In this document: positions 11,315 through 22,628 of the stretch, one piece after another | Layout of the letters: the number at the start of each line of letters is the position of its first letter | How positions within the stretch are numbered: the first letter of the stretch is position 1 | Source of the DNA: Podospora comata | Lineage: Eukaryota; Ascomycota; Sordariomycetes; Sordariales; Podosporaceae | Assembly: GCA_017354895.1 (NCBI GenBank) | Contig: CP071499.1 | Coordinates: forward strand, 2,914,001 to 2,978,000 | Direction of reading: 5' to 3' | Length of the DNA stretch: 64,000 bases | Notes under the pieces: model-generated | Databases searched by the model: none | Seen by the model: only the letters and a program-made list of their open reading frames with translations | Told to the model about the DNA's origin: nothing | Translations under genes and position numbers: made by a program

Positions 11315-14300
11315 GCCGAATTACACAAAGGCTGAGACTCAAGTGCGAGTCTCTTCTCAGAGGAGGCAAGGCAGGGCTGTGGTGAGTGGGTGATCCCGGA
11401 TCGTCTTATAAGTGGAACAATGGCTTTGTTGGTCCTCGCGTGGCAGGCTGTTGGGATGCAACGTGTAGACGCAGGGAATTGGAGGATGCGGCGTGTAGCC
11501 AATGGAAGGGATGAGAGAGGGCCCGGAAGCGCCGTGATTCTGAGCAAACAGCGACTGAGTGGTTGGCGCTTAACCACGCTTCACGGTCGACTGTCTCAGG
11601 GTGGGTAGTATGCCGTAATCCTGTGCCGCAGCGTCAACGCGGTTAAAGTGAAGCGATGGAACCCTGAGAGAGAGAAGCGGAGAGACGATGGTGAAGATTC
11701 ATCGAGGGAGGATGAGATGAGAAAGAGGGAGGGGGGCTGTGAGAGTGGTGACGAGGACCAGGCTTGCTTAAAGCAATAAACCTGCTTGTCTCGCACCTGT
11801 GTCAACACAGTGGACCACCCATCGTCCCCCAGCCCTCACAGGCTTGCCCTGGGCTGGCCGACCCTGGTGTCTTTGGTGATCGAATTGGGACAGCTTGGAG
11901 GGACGCAAGCTGGCTTGGGATTGGGCCGTCCTCATGCACCGCCAATCTCGCCAGGGCCGTCGCCGGGAGACCCCTGGCCTTCATGCACCATCGATTGTCA
12001 AATTGGATCGAGGGTGCAGTCGATCTAGCGGATGGTTGCATCACTTCCCGCTTCTCGAGGCATTTCATTGTTGGGCAATTGTTTACAGTAGAACTGCTGC
12101 TCTGTGTGTTTGTCGCACAAGTCCGGATAGAGACAGAGCTGTGGGATCATGTGAGATTCTCGAGTTCGTCGAGGCTCTGAGCTGGGGTTGGTGACACCTC
12201 AGAGGTATCAGAGGAGACTGCGCAAAAAAAGATAGAAACCAAAAGAGAGACAAAAATCTGGTTCAGGGCTTTCAAGTTCAGCCGTCCATGCGCCCTGTGT
12301 GGCCCTGTCGGCCGACGACGACGATGGGGCGGGCTGGGATGGTGAGATCATTCACGCCGTCCCCTCAACTGCCAGGGGTCCAGCAGCTAAATCTGGACCG
12401 TGGAGACCCACTACCAACAACACTGATTGGCCAATGGGCGCATTATGCTGCAACAATCGCCATGTTTCAAGTAGAGAAGCGCTTTCACCAGACGATAAAA
12501 TGCCCTCCGCAAATAATTGCTTCGAATTGATTCAATCAAATATGAACATCTCCCGCCTCATCCCTCCGCTCACACCATCCAGGCACCCGGAACGAACCAT
12601 CATCTATCTCATCCTCCTCCTCCTCCTCAGGGACACCAACCTGCTGACAACCAGCTCTCCCCCCAACTCAACTCAGGCACCAACCCACCCCCTCTCGGAC
12701 CATCCCACCCGAAGGAACCGAGACTCACCTATGTAATATGCATCCTCCACCCTTCCAACCCGTTGATCAAAAGCAAACTTTCTTCCATTCTTCCTTCCTT
12801 TGCTTCCGTCCCTCTGCGGATCAGAAACAAAAGGTCATACAGATCGGCAAAAAAGAACATTTCTCCAAGTCTCCCCCGTAAACAAAAGCAATCAAATTCC
12901 ATTCCCTTCCCCAGCTCCACATCCCATCATGCAGTCCCACCATCTCACAGCAGCAGCAGCATCACCATTTACCTTACCTTGCGTACGTGTACACTGTGCT
13001 ATATGTCTCGGACATCACCATGAGTCAAAGTCTCCTCCAGATCATAATTCTCCTACGTCCGCAATCATCATCATCATCTTGGTAGTAGTAATAGTAAAAT
13101 AGTCCGGAATATTTCTCATCATCATGTATGTATCAATCTTATTGTAAACATTTGATCAGCTTCGGACCAACAACCCCCAAACAAAACATATAATAACCCA
13201 CATGCAGCCACCCGGCGCGCCACCGCGCCGTCCCCGTTCCCGTTGATGTTGCCCCACAATACCTTCATATAAGATTTGAAAGAAAACGGGTCTTATAAGA
13301 CCCGCCATCTTCGAGGGAAGTGGCACAACCCTCACCCAGGCCCGTTTTCAAGACCGACCCCCCGACCTCCCGATTTCTTTCCTCTGCGCTCTGCTTACAG
13401 CCCCTGCCCGAGTCATATGCCCAAACAAAACAAGAAGCAAATAAAACAACAAGTTCCCCATGGCGAAATGTGTGTCGTGCCGCTGGGGATACCGAGACGC
13501 CCATGTACCCCAGAAAATCTCACTATATATAATCCCAATAAGACATGGCGGATCAAGAGTAGTAGTATGGTGATGATGATAAAGGGAGGCCTGATTCAAA
13601 TAGTCATATTACACATTATATTCATGACCCCCCCTCACGTCTCTCTCCTTCTCCTTGACTGCTTGCAACCACCCAGGCAACCCAACCCATTCATCGTATC
13701 TGCACGTACGTACACGCGAACGAACCCATCTCCCTGCTGTTGTCCTCCCATCGATCACAACAGCCAACCGTACCTACAGCACGCAGGTACCAACCATCCA
13801 ATTCCTTTACCACAACAAAAACAAAGCGTCCCATCAACCGACGCCCCCCACCTCCCCCAAAACATATATTTTTGTATAGCTTCCCTGCTATGATACTCAC
13901 AAAACCCCCAACAACACATCACTGACACCCAGACGAAACAAAAAAAAAGTATCAAAAACCACCCCAAAAAATACAACTTCAGTAACTACAAATTCCCCCA
14001 AACCCCTCTCCCTCAACCCCCTTTTGCCCAGCAAGAAAGGAGCCATGAAAGAAGCCAGAGGAGTCTCCATTACTAAACACCACCACCACCACCCCACAAG
14101 AAGAATCTTATTACAGGTTTGTTTGAAAGCAACCAAAAAAAAACCCCCCAAAAAAACCACAACCACCAAGCCCACTTGGTTTTCCCACCTCCCTTCCTAC
14201 CCCCCTCCAAATTATCCTTTCCAAACCCACCACCCCTCCTCCATTAAAAAAAAAGCACATAGGTAGCGTTATCCCTTCATTAACAGTCCCATATATCATA

Positions 14301-14319
14301 TTTATCAGACCCAGTATCT
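11315..14319. other. 3-kb gene-poor region between the E-set gene and SUR2
   Basis: This is the upstream region of the minus-strand E-set gene and the downstream region of SUR2. It is rich in C/A and CT tracts, with a perfect 18-bp palindrome at 13287-13304 and poly-A-like tracts near 13,940 and 14,140-14,160. Short ORFs on both strands lack protein character (His/Pro/Ser-rich, no conserved motif). A long promoter, a long 5' UTR or an unannotated non-coding transcript are all possible. Confidence 0.55.
13287..13304. repeat. Perfect 18-bp palindrome
   Basis: CGGGTCTTATAAGACCCG reads identically on both strands and lies in the large non-coding gap. It contains a central TTATAA. Confidence 0.95.
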
Positions 14320-15570
14320 TCACTTGGCCTTCACCTTCCCATTCACCGTCACACTCCCATTCCTTTCCTTCCCCGTCACCAACCTCTTCTTCTCATCCTT
14401 GGCCGCCGCGTTCGCCCTCGTCCTTTCATACTTGAGCTGCACATCCCCCTCCCACTTGGTCCCCAGCCACTTGTCCCAGATGGTGAAGAAGGGCTGGGAA
14501 AAGTTGGACTTGATGCCCCAGCTCTGGTGGTGAATGTCGTGGTAGGCGGCATTGTTGCTCGTGATGTGCTGCAGTGGGTCCCAGGGGAGCTTATACCCGC
14601 AGTGGTCGTCGACGGTCTTCATCATGCTCGTCACAAAGAACAGCATGCCCATCCTGTTGGTCATGAACGAGAGCTTGTACCCAATGCCAGCTCCAAGCGT
14701 GTCCATCACGAAGCCTTCGACCGGGTGGTTGTAAAGCGCGCCGTAAGCGTAGGGAACGTAAAGGCGGTGGTGGCGGGCGTGCCAGTTTGCTACACGGCAC
14801 CAGTCACGTTAGCTTTCCCTTACTCTCAAGTAACAAAATAGGGGAGTTGGAAACATACTATACATCCACTTATTCACATGCATAGCCCTATGCCAAAAAT
14901 ACTGCCACGTATCCATCACCGCAACCGCAACCCACACCTGAAACCCGGGCACAACAACCCAATACATCAACTTGGCCAGCACAACCTCCCAGACCGCAAA
15001 CGCCGGCACCGTCTCCATCACCGCCTTCTTCCCCCCCTCCACAACCAGCTCCGTCGTCAGAAAAGGGTAATCCCCCCCCGCCAGCGCCCCCGCCAGCAGA
15101 GGGTACCCCCCCAAAGCAACCTTCTCGCTCAGCCCCCTCGCGTTCAACCCCACCAGTCCGAGCATGTTCGGCAGCGCCCTCTGCGCGATCCTGATCCGCC
15201 TCGCCCACACCGCTACGTCGTACCCCTCCGACCCCGTCATCTGCTTCGCCTCGGTCAGGTTCAAAAACGCCCCCGTCGCCACCTGGAGGATCTGCTCCAA
15301 GACAACATCCCGCGCGACCTCCCACCGAGAGGCGAGGTTGCGCTGCGAGATCTCCTCGGGCGTGTGCAGGCGGTACTGGGGGAAGAGGTCGTACGTGTCG
15401 ATGAGGTGGAAGATGCCCGAGACGACCCAGTAGGCGACGTGGGGGAGGATGATGGAGAGCCAAAAGTCTGAGATGAAAGGTAAGAGGTCCGGGAGGGGTT
15501 TTAGCTCGTAGGATGGTAGGGGTGGGAGGGGAGGGTAGGAGGCGGTGGTTGTGTTTGAGGAGGAGGCCAT
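14320..15570 (-). CDS. SUR2: Sphingolipid C4-hydroxylase (Sur2 family)
   Basis: ER membrane di-iron oxygenase that hydroxylates C4 of sphinganine or dihydroceramide to make phytosphingosine. Exon 1 is 15570-14859 and exon 2 is 14789-14320, with a 69-nt GTATGT/TAG intron; the product is 393 aa. The three histidine clusters of the fatty acid hydroxylase superfamily are present: HRAMH near the exon 1 end, HARHH directly after the junction, and HDIHH near residue 330. Hydrophobic segments near residues 35-55 and 190-240 fit membrane anchoring. The YDLFPQYRLHTPEE segment after the first hydrophobic stretch and the late DVAVWARRIR segment point to Sur2 rather than ERG25 or ERG3. The start ATG is preceded by a GATC/GATT-repeat leader. 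The C-terminus is Lys-rich, consistent with ER retention. Confidence 0.9.
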
Positions 15571-15575
15571 GGTGA

Positions 15576-15633
15576 ATTGATTGATCGATCGATCGATTGA
15601 TTGATTGACTGATTGATGATGATGATAATGATG
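15576..15633. repeat. GATT/GATC/GATG short tandem array in SUR2 leader
   Basis: Repeated four-base GAT-containing units start a few bases upstream of the SUR2 ATG, including a run of ATCGATCGATCGAT. The array is self-complementary in part and could fold in the 5' leader. Confidence 0.85.
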
Positions 15634-15897
15634 GGCGGTGGTGGGTGCTGCCCGTTACGTTGGAAAGATTTGAAGAGCAAGCGATGTGCTCAAACAGAGG
15701 AGGATAAGGTAGGTAGGTAGCGCGCGCGGTGGTGAAAACGTTAGGTTGACCGCATCAATGGAGGGTTATAGTTAGTTAGTTGAGGGGAGGGAAAAACCAA
15801 ACAACAGAGTTTAACAAAAAGGGCAACAAACAAAACCATAAACAACGACGTTGACCGCCACTGTTTAAGTTCATTTGTTTTTTTTAGAGGAGGTAGG

Positions 15898-15918
15898 GAG
15901 AGAGAGAGAGAGAGAGAG
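15898..15918. repeat. (AG)n microsatellite
   Basis: An uninterrupted AG dinucleotide run of about ten units in the SUR2/TCTP intergenic region. Confidence 0.9.
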
Positions 15919-17139
15919 GCGAAACTGCTGACTGGGCGGGAGAGAAAGAAAGTGGTTCGGTGTTTTTGAGGAAAAAAACGGGCGGTTTGTAAGTGATCCC
16001 CGGGGTGGAATCCATCCGCGGTTCCCGATTGGTACCTTGGAATAAGAAGGCCTTGGCCCCCTGGAAATGCGCTACAAAACACTTCAACACACCTAAATCC
16101 CTACAGAAGGTGACAAGGTGTGCTCCAATTTCCGTATCTAGACGCCGTCGGGTGACCGATGGGACGATGGTCTTTCCACTTGGTGTTATCTGATCCGATG
16201 GTGACGACGGGAATCCCATGCGCCCGTTTGTCGGAGGGAGTTTTCTACTTGATCGATCATCAATATCCATGGCTGGCTTATGTTAGCAACGCGTTCGCGA
16301 CCCCTATCTGCATGATGCGCTGTCATTGGTTAGTGGGAGGTCAGAGGCAGAACTGTCCGCCACCGCAGTTCTTGGCGGTGGTTCCGAAGATCAGTTCCAG
16401 AACTTTGACAACGGGGTTGTCCCAGGGTTTTCCTTTGTGACGTGAAACGGCCAGACAGTTTTTGAGTTTTATCTTGAGATTGAGATTTTGACGTTGTTGA
16501 CAGAAGAAGACAGAGAAGTAGATTTGCAGACAAAACAGAAGTGGTTCCTGGAGGCTTCGGCAGTAAAATCGCCCAACGAGGCTGAACTTCAACCTATAGA
16601 CATTTGTGACATTGTTGCATGTTGCCACTCACCTCTCACTTGAGTTTCGTACTGCACCACAAAACCACGTGAATGGCGTCCACCTCAACTCAACGGCGGT
16701 GCATGGCTAGCCCTCACAACTCACACAGCCTTCGACTTACACCTCTGAAAACTTATTCTTCAATATCCCCCCACTTATCATCATCACACCACAACCAAAT
16801 AACCCAGGTAAGTTGCCGCCTGTGCAAAGTATCAAAGTATTTCATCAAGTGAATCCAAAGTCTGTTGTTGAAAAAGGGTGGCCCAATGTGGGTCCATCTC
16901 GATTCCCTGAACCACTTAAAAAAAAAAAAGGTGCCCCGCTCGATCTTTTTTTACCCCTCCCCATTCAATTCTTTTGAATCCGTCCCCCGCGCTGGCCTGC
17001 CTTGTTAACTACCACCCACCACCCCGCCCGCCGCCATCCATCAATTTTTTCCCCCCTTCCTGTGCCTTCCATTCCTTTGACAACCCACCGCAGACCAGAC
17101 CAGCCTCATAATCTCGTCACCCTCGCAAACACCGCCAAG

Positions 17140-18240
17140 ATGATTGTCTACTCTGTACGTTGCCCCCCAACCATCTCATCTCACACCATCGCACAATTTT
17201 CCCCGGCGCAAAAATTCAACCCCGTTGTGCCTCTGCAGCTGTGGGCGCATAGTGCCAGACCACACCACTTTATCTACCCTGGAACATCAAACATCACCAG
17301 ATAGATAGCTAACACCGACAACCCCCAAACAGGATGTGATCAAGACCTCCGGCGCCGACGAGCCCCTCGCCTTCGCCCCCAACGACGAGATTATCTCCGA
17401 CGGTTACACCCTCATCCCCTGCAACGCCGACGAGATCGATGCCCTCGCCAAGAAGCCCGCCAAGACCGTCGGCGACGTCCTCGGTGTCGACGATGAGTGG
17501 GAGCGCCAGCCCGCCGACGTCAAGGCCAAGAAGGAGGCCGAGTCCATCCTCTACTTTGTCAGAGGCGAGCGCGTGACCGAGGCTGCCGCCAACGTCGGTA
17601 TGTACCACCATTACCTCGCAATATCGTTCACCAACAAACACTGACCCTCTCCCCGCAGACACCGGTGCCAACGCCTCCGCCGAGGGTGGTGACGACGAGG
17701 GTGCCGAGGACACCTCCAAGGAGGTCATCAACGTCGTCTCCTCCGGCCTCCTCGAGTCCACCTCTTTCGACAAGAAGTCCTACATGGCCTACCTCAAGGG
17801 TGCGTTTCCCCTTTCCCCCATCCCTTTCTCCCCTCAAAACTAACTGCCCCCGCAGGCTACCTCAAGTCCACCAAGCAGTACATCCCCTGGGCCCAAAAGA
17901 ACCGCGAGGAGAACGACTGGCAGTGGAAGGCCCTCTCCGCCGAGGAGAAGGAGGCCGAGAAGAAGAAGGTCGAGCAGCAGATCGCCATCTTCGAGCCCAA
18001 GGCCATGGCCTTCGCCAAGTGGATCCAGGCCAACTTCAAGGACCTCGACTTTTACACCGGTGCCTCCATGAACCCCGATGGAATGTATGTTTACTCTCCC
18101 CTTCTTCTAACCTAACCTCTCCCCCGAAAGTACAGAGCTGATGTCAAAACAACAGGGTCATCCTCTCCAACTACATGGAGGACGGTGTCTCCCCTTACTT
18201 CCTCTTCTGGAAGGCTGGCCTCAAGGGCCAAAAGTGCTAA
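17140..18240 (+). CDS. TMA19: Translationally controlled tumour protein (TCTP), enlarged form
   Basis: TCTP is an abundant cytosolic, ribosome-associated protein linked to growth and stress responses. Five exons: 17140-17154, 17333-17597, 17659-17799, 17856-18084, 18156-18240, with GT-AG introns and every junction in frame; the product is 244 aa. Diagnostic parts are the MIVYSDVI start, the TGANASAEGGDDE flexible loop, FDKKSYMAYLKGYLK, FYTGASMNPDGM and the C-terminal YMEDGVSPYFLFWK. Usual length is about 170 aa. The extra residues are an insertion of about 50 residues after the first strands (acidic, Ala/Lys-rich, about residues 30-90) and one of about 25 residues in the helical hairpin (NDWQWKALSAEEKEAEKKK). 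The first exon holds only five codons, as often seen in highly expressed fungal genes. Confidence 0.92.
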
Positions 18241-18523
18241 ATGTTTTGACCGAAACATTTAGTATATATAAAAAATAAAAAAAAAGGGGGAAAGGCGTGA
18301 GGCCGGTTTGTGGGCTCGTATGGCAAAAACACAGATCTTCTTCACACAAAAAGGCAACAGGCAACATTTAGGTGTTCGCATCTTAGATAGACTTGAGTGC
18401 TGTGATGAAAATCTGGAATTGTCGGGGTGTCTTCTACCAAAACTTAAGTTCTTGTACAATGCTAATGCGTGTGATTATGATGCGGTTATCCTCCAATATC
18501 CATGCACTTATTAAATGCTCCCA

Positions 18524-19866
18524 TCAGAAAGGTCTTGTCCCCAACGGAATAGGTGGTGGCGCATCACCGTCCTCCCCCGTATTATTCCTCCCCACCAAAA
18601 ACTGCGGCTTCTTGGCCGGGGGAGGAGGCGGAGGGGGCTTCTTCTTGGCTGCTATCGCGGCCGAGAACATCGAGGTTGCTGCTCCCGAAACACCAGCCTT
18701 TTGTTCCGGCGCTGTGGCAGCACTATTATAACGCTCGAGACCACCCCTCACAGCCGACGACGCCGCGTTTTGGACGGCAGCCTTTTGCTCCGGTGTAGCG
18801 GACTGGTATCTGTGGTAGCCCGTCTTGGCAGCGGATTGGAGGGCAGCTTTTTGCTCCGGGGCGGAGTTGTTGTAGCGGTTGAGGCCTGCTTTTGCCAAAG
18901 AGGTGTGGGGGGAGGATGATTGCGTGGTGCTGTCTTGGGATTGTTGGGTAAGGGAGTTTGCGGCAGCGTTTCGGAGGGAGGCTTTTTGCTCGGGAGCGGA
19001 GGATCGGTAGTGGTTGAGGCCAGCTTTTGCTAGACCGGTGTAGGGTGATGATGATGATGGGGAGGATGTCCGTGGCGGTTGTGGGGGAGGTGGTGGGTGG
19101 GAAGCGGTACCGATGCCAAGACCGGGGACATTCACACCCGCGGCGGCTAACCTCCCCATTGCTCCTTGATTCGGTTTTGGGACCGTCGGGTCGTTGTTGA
19201 TGCTCGCGGCAGAAATCGACTTTGTCAGGTTATCCAGCGCGTTCGTTCCCCCTGCTGCTGACCGGGGCGGGAGACGGGGCGGTAATGCTGGTGGTGGTGC
19301 TCGCGGGTTTTGTCCTACTCCCGGGGAGGAACGAGCTGGTGGCGGCGGCGGTCCTCCCAACCCCCCGGTGCTAGAAGTGGAAGACGGCCGCGACGGCACA
19401 TCCCTTCTTGCCGGTGGGGGCGGGAGGTTAGCGGTCGACAAACCAGTAGTATTCAACGACCATGGCTTCGGTGGCTTCGGCCGTTCCCGTTCCTCCTCCT
19501 CTCCAGCTGCCTGTTGCTGTTCCTGCAACGATATCGAGCCAGTGTTTGTTCTTTTCGGGGGAGGGGCAAAGCTGGCAGGGTCTTGGAGAGACGAGAGCGG
19601 GCGGGGGGTGTGGTGCTCGTATTTGTTTTTCTGACCAGCAAGCTCAGGTTAATAGGGAGTGTCGAAAAAGGGGGATATGATGGAGACACACATCGTCGCC
19701 GCGACCGACTAGAGATTTCTAGAAATCAAGAAAGATTAGCTGTCATCCGCCCAGAAGAAAAGCTTATCCTACATGAAGGAGATCGACGTACCACTGAGCC
19801 CTTGATCGAGGTCCCGGATTTCTCGGGGTGCCAGCCGTTTTTGAGCAAGTCTTTGTAGTCTGGCAT
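18524..19866 (-). CDS. Proline-rich protein with PEQKA tandem repeats
   Basis: Three exons: 19866-19792, 19718-19692 (27 nt) and 19630-18524, giving 402 aa. The start MPDYKDLLKNGWHPEK and the later PRPLSSLQDPASFAPPPKR segment give a conserved-looking N-terminus. The middle is rich in PPPP runs. Four copies of a repeat with consensus AGLxRYxxSAPEQKAALxxAA occupy about residues 225-345. The tail has a KKKPPPPPPPAKK poly-Pro segment next to basic residues, resembling profilin- and actin-binding regions. Overall this resembles the yeast AIM3 type of cortical actin-patch-associated proteins, but that comparison is from memory and weak. No catalytic motif is seen. It is convergent with TCTP (3' ends 283 bp apart). 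The role is unknown; a link to actin patches is inference. Confidence 0.8.
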
Positions 19867-20161
19867 GTTGAAGATTGTATGCTTGCTGACCCGAAAGTTA
19901 ACTCGTTGCGGATATCTCTAGAAACTAAAAGTGAAAAAGCCGAACAAGAATTAAGACAAACAGAGGGTGATGTCCAAAAGGCGGGCGGACTTCCCAAAAG
20001 TGGAAATGAATTCCAGGGTCCGGTCCCACTCACATGCTGTCAAATAGTCAAATGCTTGGCACGGTGACGTAATCCCACTTTTCACAACCACCAATCTCAA
20101 GTAGTATGTTCAATCTCAAAACATAATATCACAGTCTCTACAGTCTACACTTCTCCTGCAT

Positions 20162-22155
20162 CTACAGAGCCCCCCCCCCACCCGGCCCCCACTCCCCTAT
20201 ATTCCCCTTCGCAATCTCCAAAGCATCATTCAACACATCCTCCCAGCTAATCCTCGTCGACGACCTCTTCACCCCCTCCTCCTCCCCCTCCTCCCACGCC
20301 TCCCCAGTACTAACATCATAAACAACCGTACTAGCCCTACTATCCATCCTCACCTTCTTCCTAGCCTCATCCCCCCCTCCCTTCACCTTCCCCGGCGGCG
20401 CGGGCAAAATGGTCTTCAAAACAACCTCACTCCTCTTCCTCATCATCCCCCCCAGACCCTCCACAAACGACCCCCCAGACCCCAAAGAACAAATGCTCTC
20501 CCTGAACCTATGCGCCCTCTTCCACATCTCCCTCTCCACCCTCGCCTCCTCCCTCTGCATGCTCCAAGCATAGCTCGCCGCCTCCCCCTGCACCTGCCTC
20601 ACCTTGTCAGCCTCCAACTTCTCAAACAAGTCCCACTCATCCATCTGGCTCGGCCTCGGCACCTTCAACACCTCCCTCATCGCCCTCTGCCCATTCGCCA
20701 CCCTCTCCAACCCCAGCTCGAGCTTGTACTCCCCCGTCCCCAAGTCCAGTTTATGTCTATAACTCGCCAGCTTCCAGATCCCATCAAACCGTACCCCCAC
20801 CCCCGGCGCGATCCCGCTCCGGAGCAAATACCCCCTCAAAACCCTCACCTCCTTCCCCACCAGCGTAATCAGCTTGACATGCATCTCCTTCAACCCCCCG
20901 GTCCTCACATACTTGCTTCTATTCCCATGCCCCCCAATATCTTCTTCTCGTCCACTCAACAGCGGCAACGTGTAAACGTTATATCTCCCCTGGCTGACCC
21001 TCTCCTCCTCCGTCCCCACCATCCCGTCCCTCCTCGCGCAGGCCATGCTCAACCACCAATCCCCCGCCTGGAACGAGTCATCCCCCTCCAGCTGCCCCTC
21101 CCCTCCCGTGGTTTTTTGCTTCTTGTCATCATCATACTTGTCAACCTCCAATCTCGGCCGCCACTTCTCCTGCTCCTGCCGCGGCATCACCGGGGACGGG
21201 CTGTTTTCCCCAGAAGGACAGGGGTTGTCATCAGACCAGCAAACACCCTGCAACCCACCCTTTGTGAGGAGCTGTCTGGTTCGGGATTCGTCAATCCGAA
21301 AGTACCTCTCCTTGAACCTCCGCCTCCAGGCCCGCTGGAGCGAGTCGGCCAGGTCGATGCATTGAGACAGCGGCCAGTTGGGAGTGGTGGTCGGGGGGAG
21401 GAGGGATTTGCCAGTGAGCAAAATTTCCGACAAAAGTTTGTCCAAGTGGGCATGCTGTATGGTGTTGAACTCGATTCGGTGGTCGTGCGAGGGGTGGTGG
21501 GGGGGTGTGGTTTCTGCCGTGAGGGCCCATTCGAGAAAGGAGATGAGCTGCTGGGTGGGTTCGGAGGGGTCAGGAAAGAGGAGGGAGTCGGGGAGGGAGG
21601 AGCGGATTGTGTCCGAGAGGGTCAGGAGTTCCGAGGGGGAGAAGGGGTCTGTTGTTGAGCCTGGTAGCGGGGCTTAGTACACATTGTGGTAGGTAGGAGG
21701 GGAAAAGAGGGAAACATACTGGAGCGGGTGTCAACACCACTACTTTGACCACCCTGTTTGTCAGACTTGGAAGTGTGTCTTGACTGCTGCAGGGAAAAAC
21801 TCCCGTCTTCTTGTGCTACACGGCGTCTGTCGTGAGATGGGGGAGCGAGCTTGCCGTCATCATCATCGTCGGCGGCTGCTGCGCTCCTGAGAGGGTCGTT
21901 CCGCCAGAAGCTTCCTGTTCTGATAGCCAGTCCCGGCCTGCTGCTGTTGTTGACCGTGGTGTCGCTCGTGCTGGTGATACTGAGGCGCCTCCGCTGCGAG
22001 TCGGCCCATGTATCCTCGGCTTGGGAGAAGGAGATGGAGGAATGTCGGTGGTGGGGGTGGAAGACTTCGTGGATTCTTTGGAGGACGGCCTTGGGGCCGT
22101 TGGGTTCTGGGGTGCCGCCACCGCGGTGGCGGGAGAAGCGGAAGATGGAGGACAT
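20162..22155 (-). CDS. SRA/YDG-domain protein (candidate modified-cytosine reader)
   Basis: Two exons: 22155-21720 and 21660-20162, separated by a 59-nt GTATGT/CAG intron, giving 644 aa. The SRA/YDG domain spans about residues 345-475: YNVYTLPLL, then VRVLRGYLLRS, APGVGVRFDGIWKLASY, and a closing YKLELGLERV plus GQ motif, the order seen in UHRF1/SUVH-type SRA domains that flip out 5-methylcytosine or bind hemimethylated DNA. Residues 1-145 are Ser/Arg-rich and look disordered. Residues 150-290 contain a likely helical module with IEFNTIQHAHLDKLL. No RING, PHD or SET domain is seen, so this is a stand-alone SRA protein. The C-terminus is basic. The 5' leader carries a CAG-type trinucleotide run. 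DNA-methylation reading is family knowledge, not shown here. Confidence 0.82.
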
Positions 22156-22180
22156 GCTGCTGCTGCTGCTGCTGCTGCTG
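22156..22180. repeat. (GCT/AGC)n trinucleotide repeat in SRA-gene leader
   Basis: About eight GCT units on the plus strand immediately upstream of the SRA-gene start codon; the transcript would carry (AGC)n directly before the ATG. Confidence 0.9.
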
Positions 22181-22628
22181 AAGGAAAGGTCTATGTAAGA
22201 TACATGATACTATGGTCCAACTCGAGGATTGAGGGAGGAAAGGATAACGAGAGGAAGAAGGAGGTATATTGATTATCGAAGCTGTTTGTTCCCATGTCGG
22301 GACATCAACCAAGGATGGTCCAGTGGCTGGTGGGAGGAGGTCCATCTCGACTACCTGAGTGAAAGTAAAAGAGTGAGGCATGACCGACTTGTTTATCCCG
22401 TCTCGGCCCCGAGCCCGATACCAGCGTGCTGGGTGGGAAAAGGGAAGGAACAAAGACCAGGGCCCATATTCCCATATTCCCACGTGGTTTGGCCGTAATC
22501 GTGAGGCTTGTGAAGGAAAGTGCCGTGGAGGCATATTCAAGTCTGAGTGAAACAAGGTGAGAGTGCTATGTGGCGCCTTTGATCGAGACGGATCAAGCCG
22601 AGCTCGCCGGACTGATAGGTATCTGTAC
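22156..22628. other. Intergenic region between neurochondrin-like gene and SRA gene
   Basis: Tandem same-strand spacing: it holds the 3' end of the neurochondrin-like transcript and the promoter/leader of the SRA gene. Apart from the trinucleotide repeat no feature is seen. Confidence 0.5.

Larger units (their letters stand above)
15571..17139. other. Divergent intergenic region, SUR2 / TCTP promoters
   Basis: Shared upstream region of SUR2 (-) and TCTP (+). It holds a GATT/GATC/GATG tetranucleotide-like array at 15576-15633 in the SUR2 leader, a GA run at 15898-15918, an A run near 16920, and a C/T-rich leader immediately before the TCTP start. Small ORFs here look random. Confidence 0.55.

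Noticed and set aside
11050-11577. Minus-strand ORF upstream of the E-set gene containing SLSLSL runs
   Set aside because: It translates the GA microsatellite in the intron; the better model has a 35-nt first exon at 11314-11280.
20510-21658. 382-codon plus-strand ORF over the SRA gene
   Set aside because: Pro/His/Leu-rich shadow of the minus-strand coding exon with no motif.
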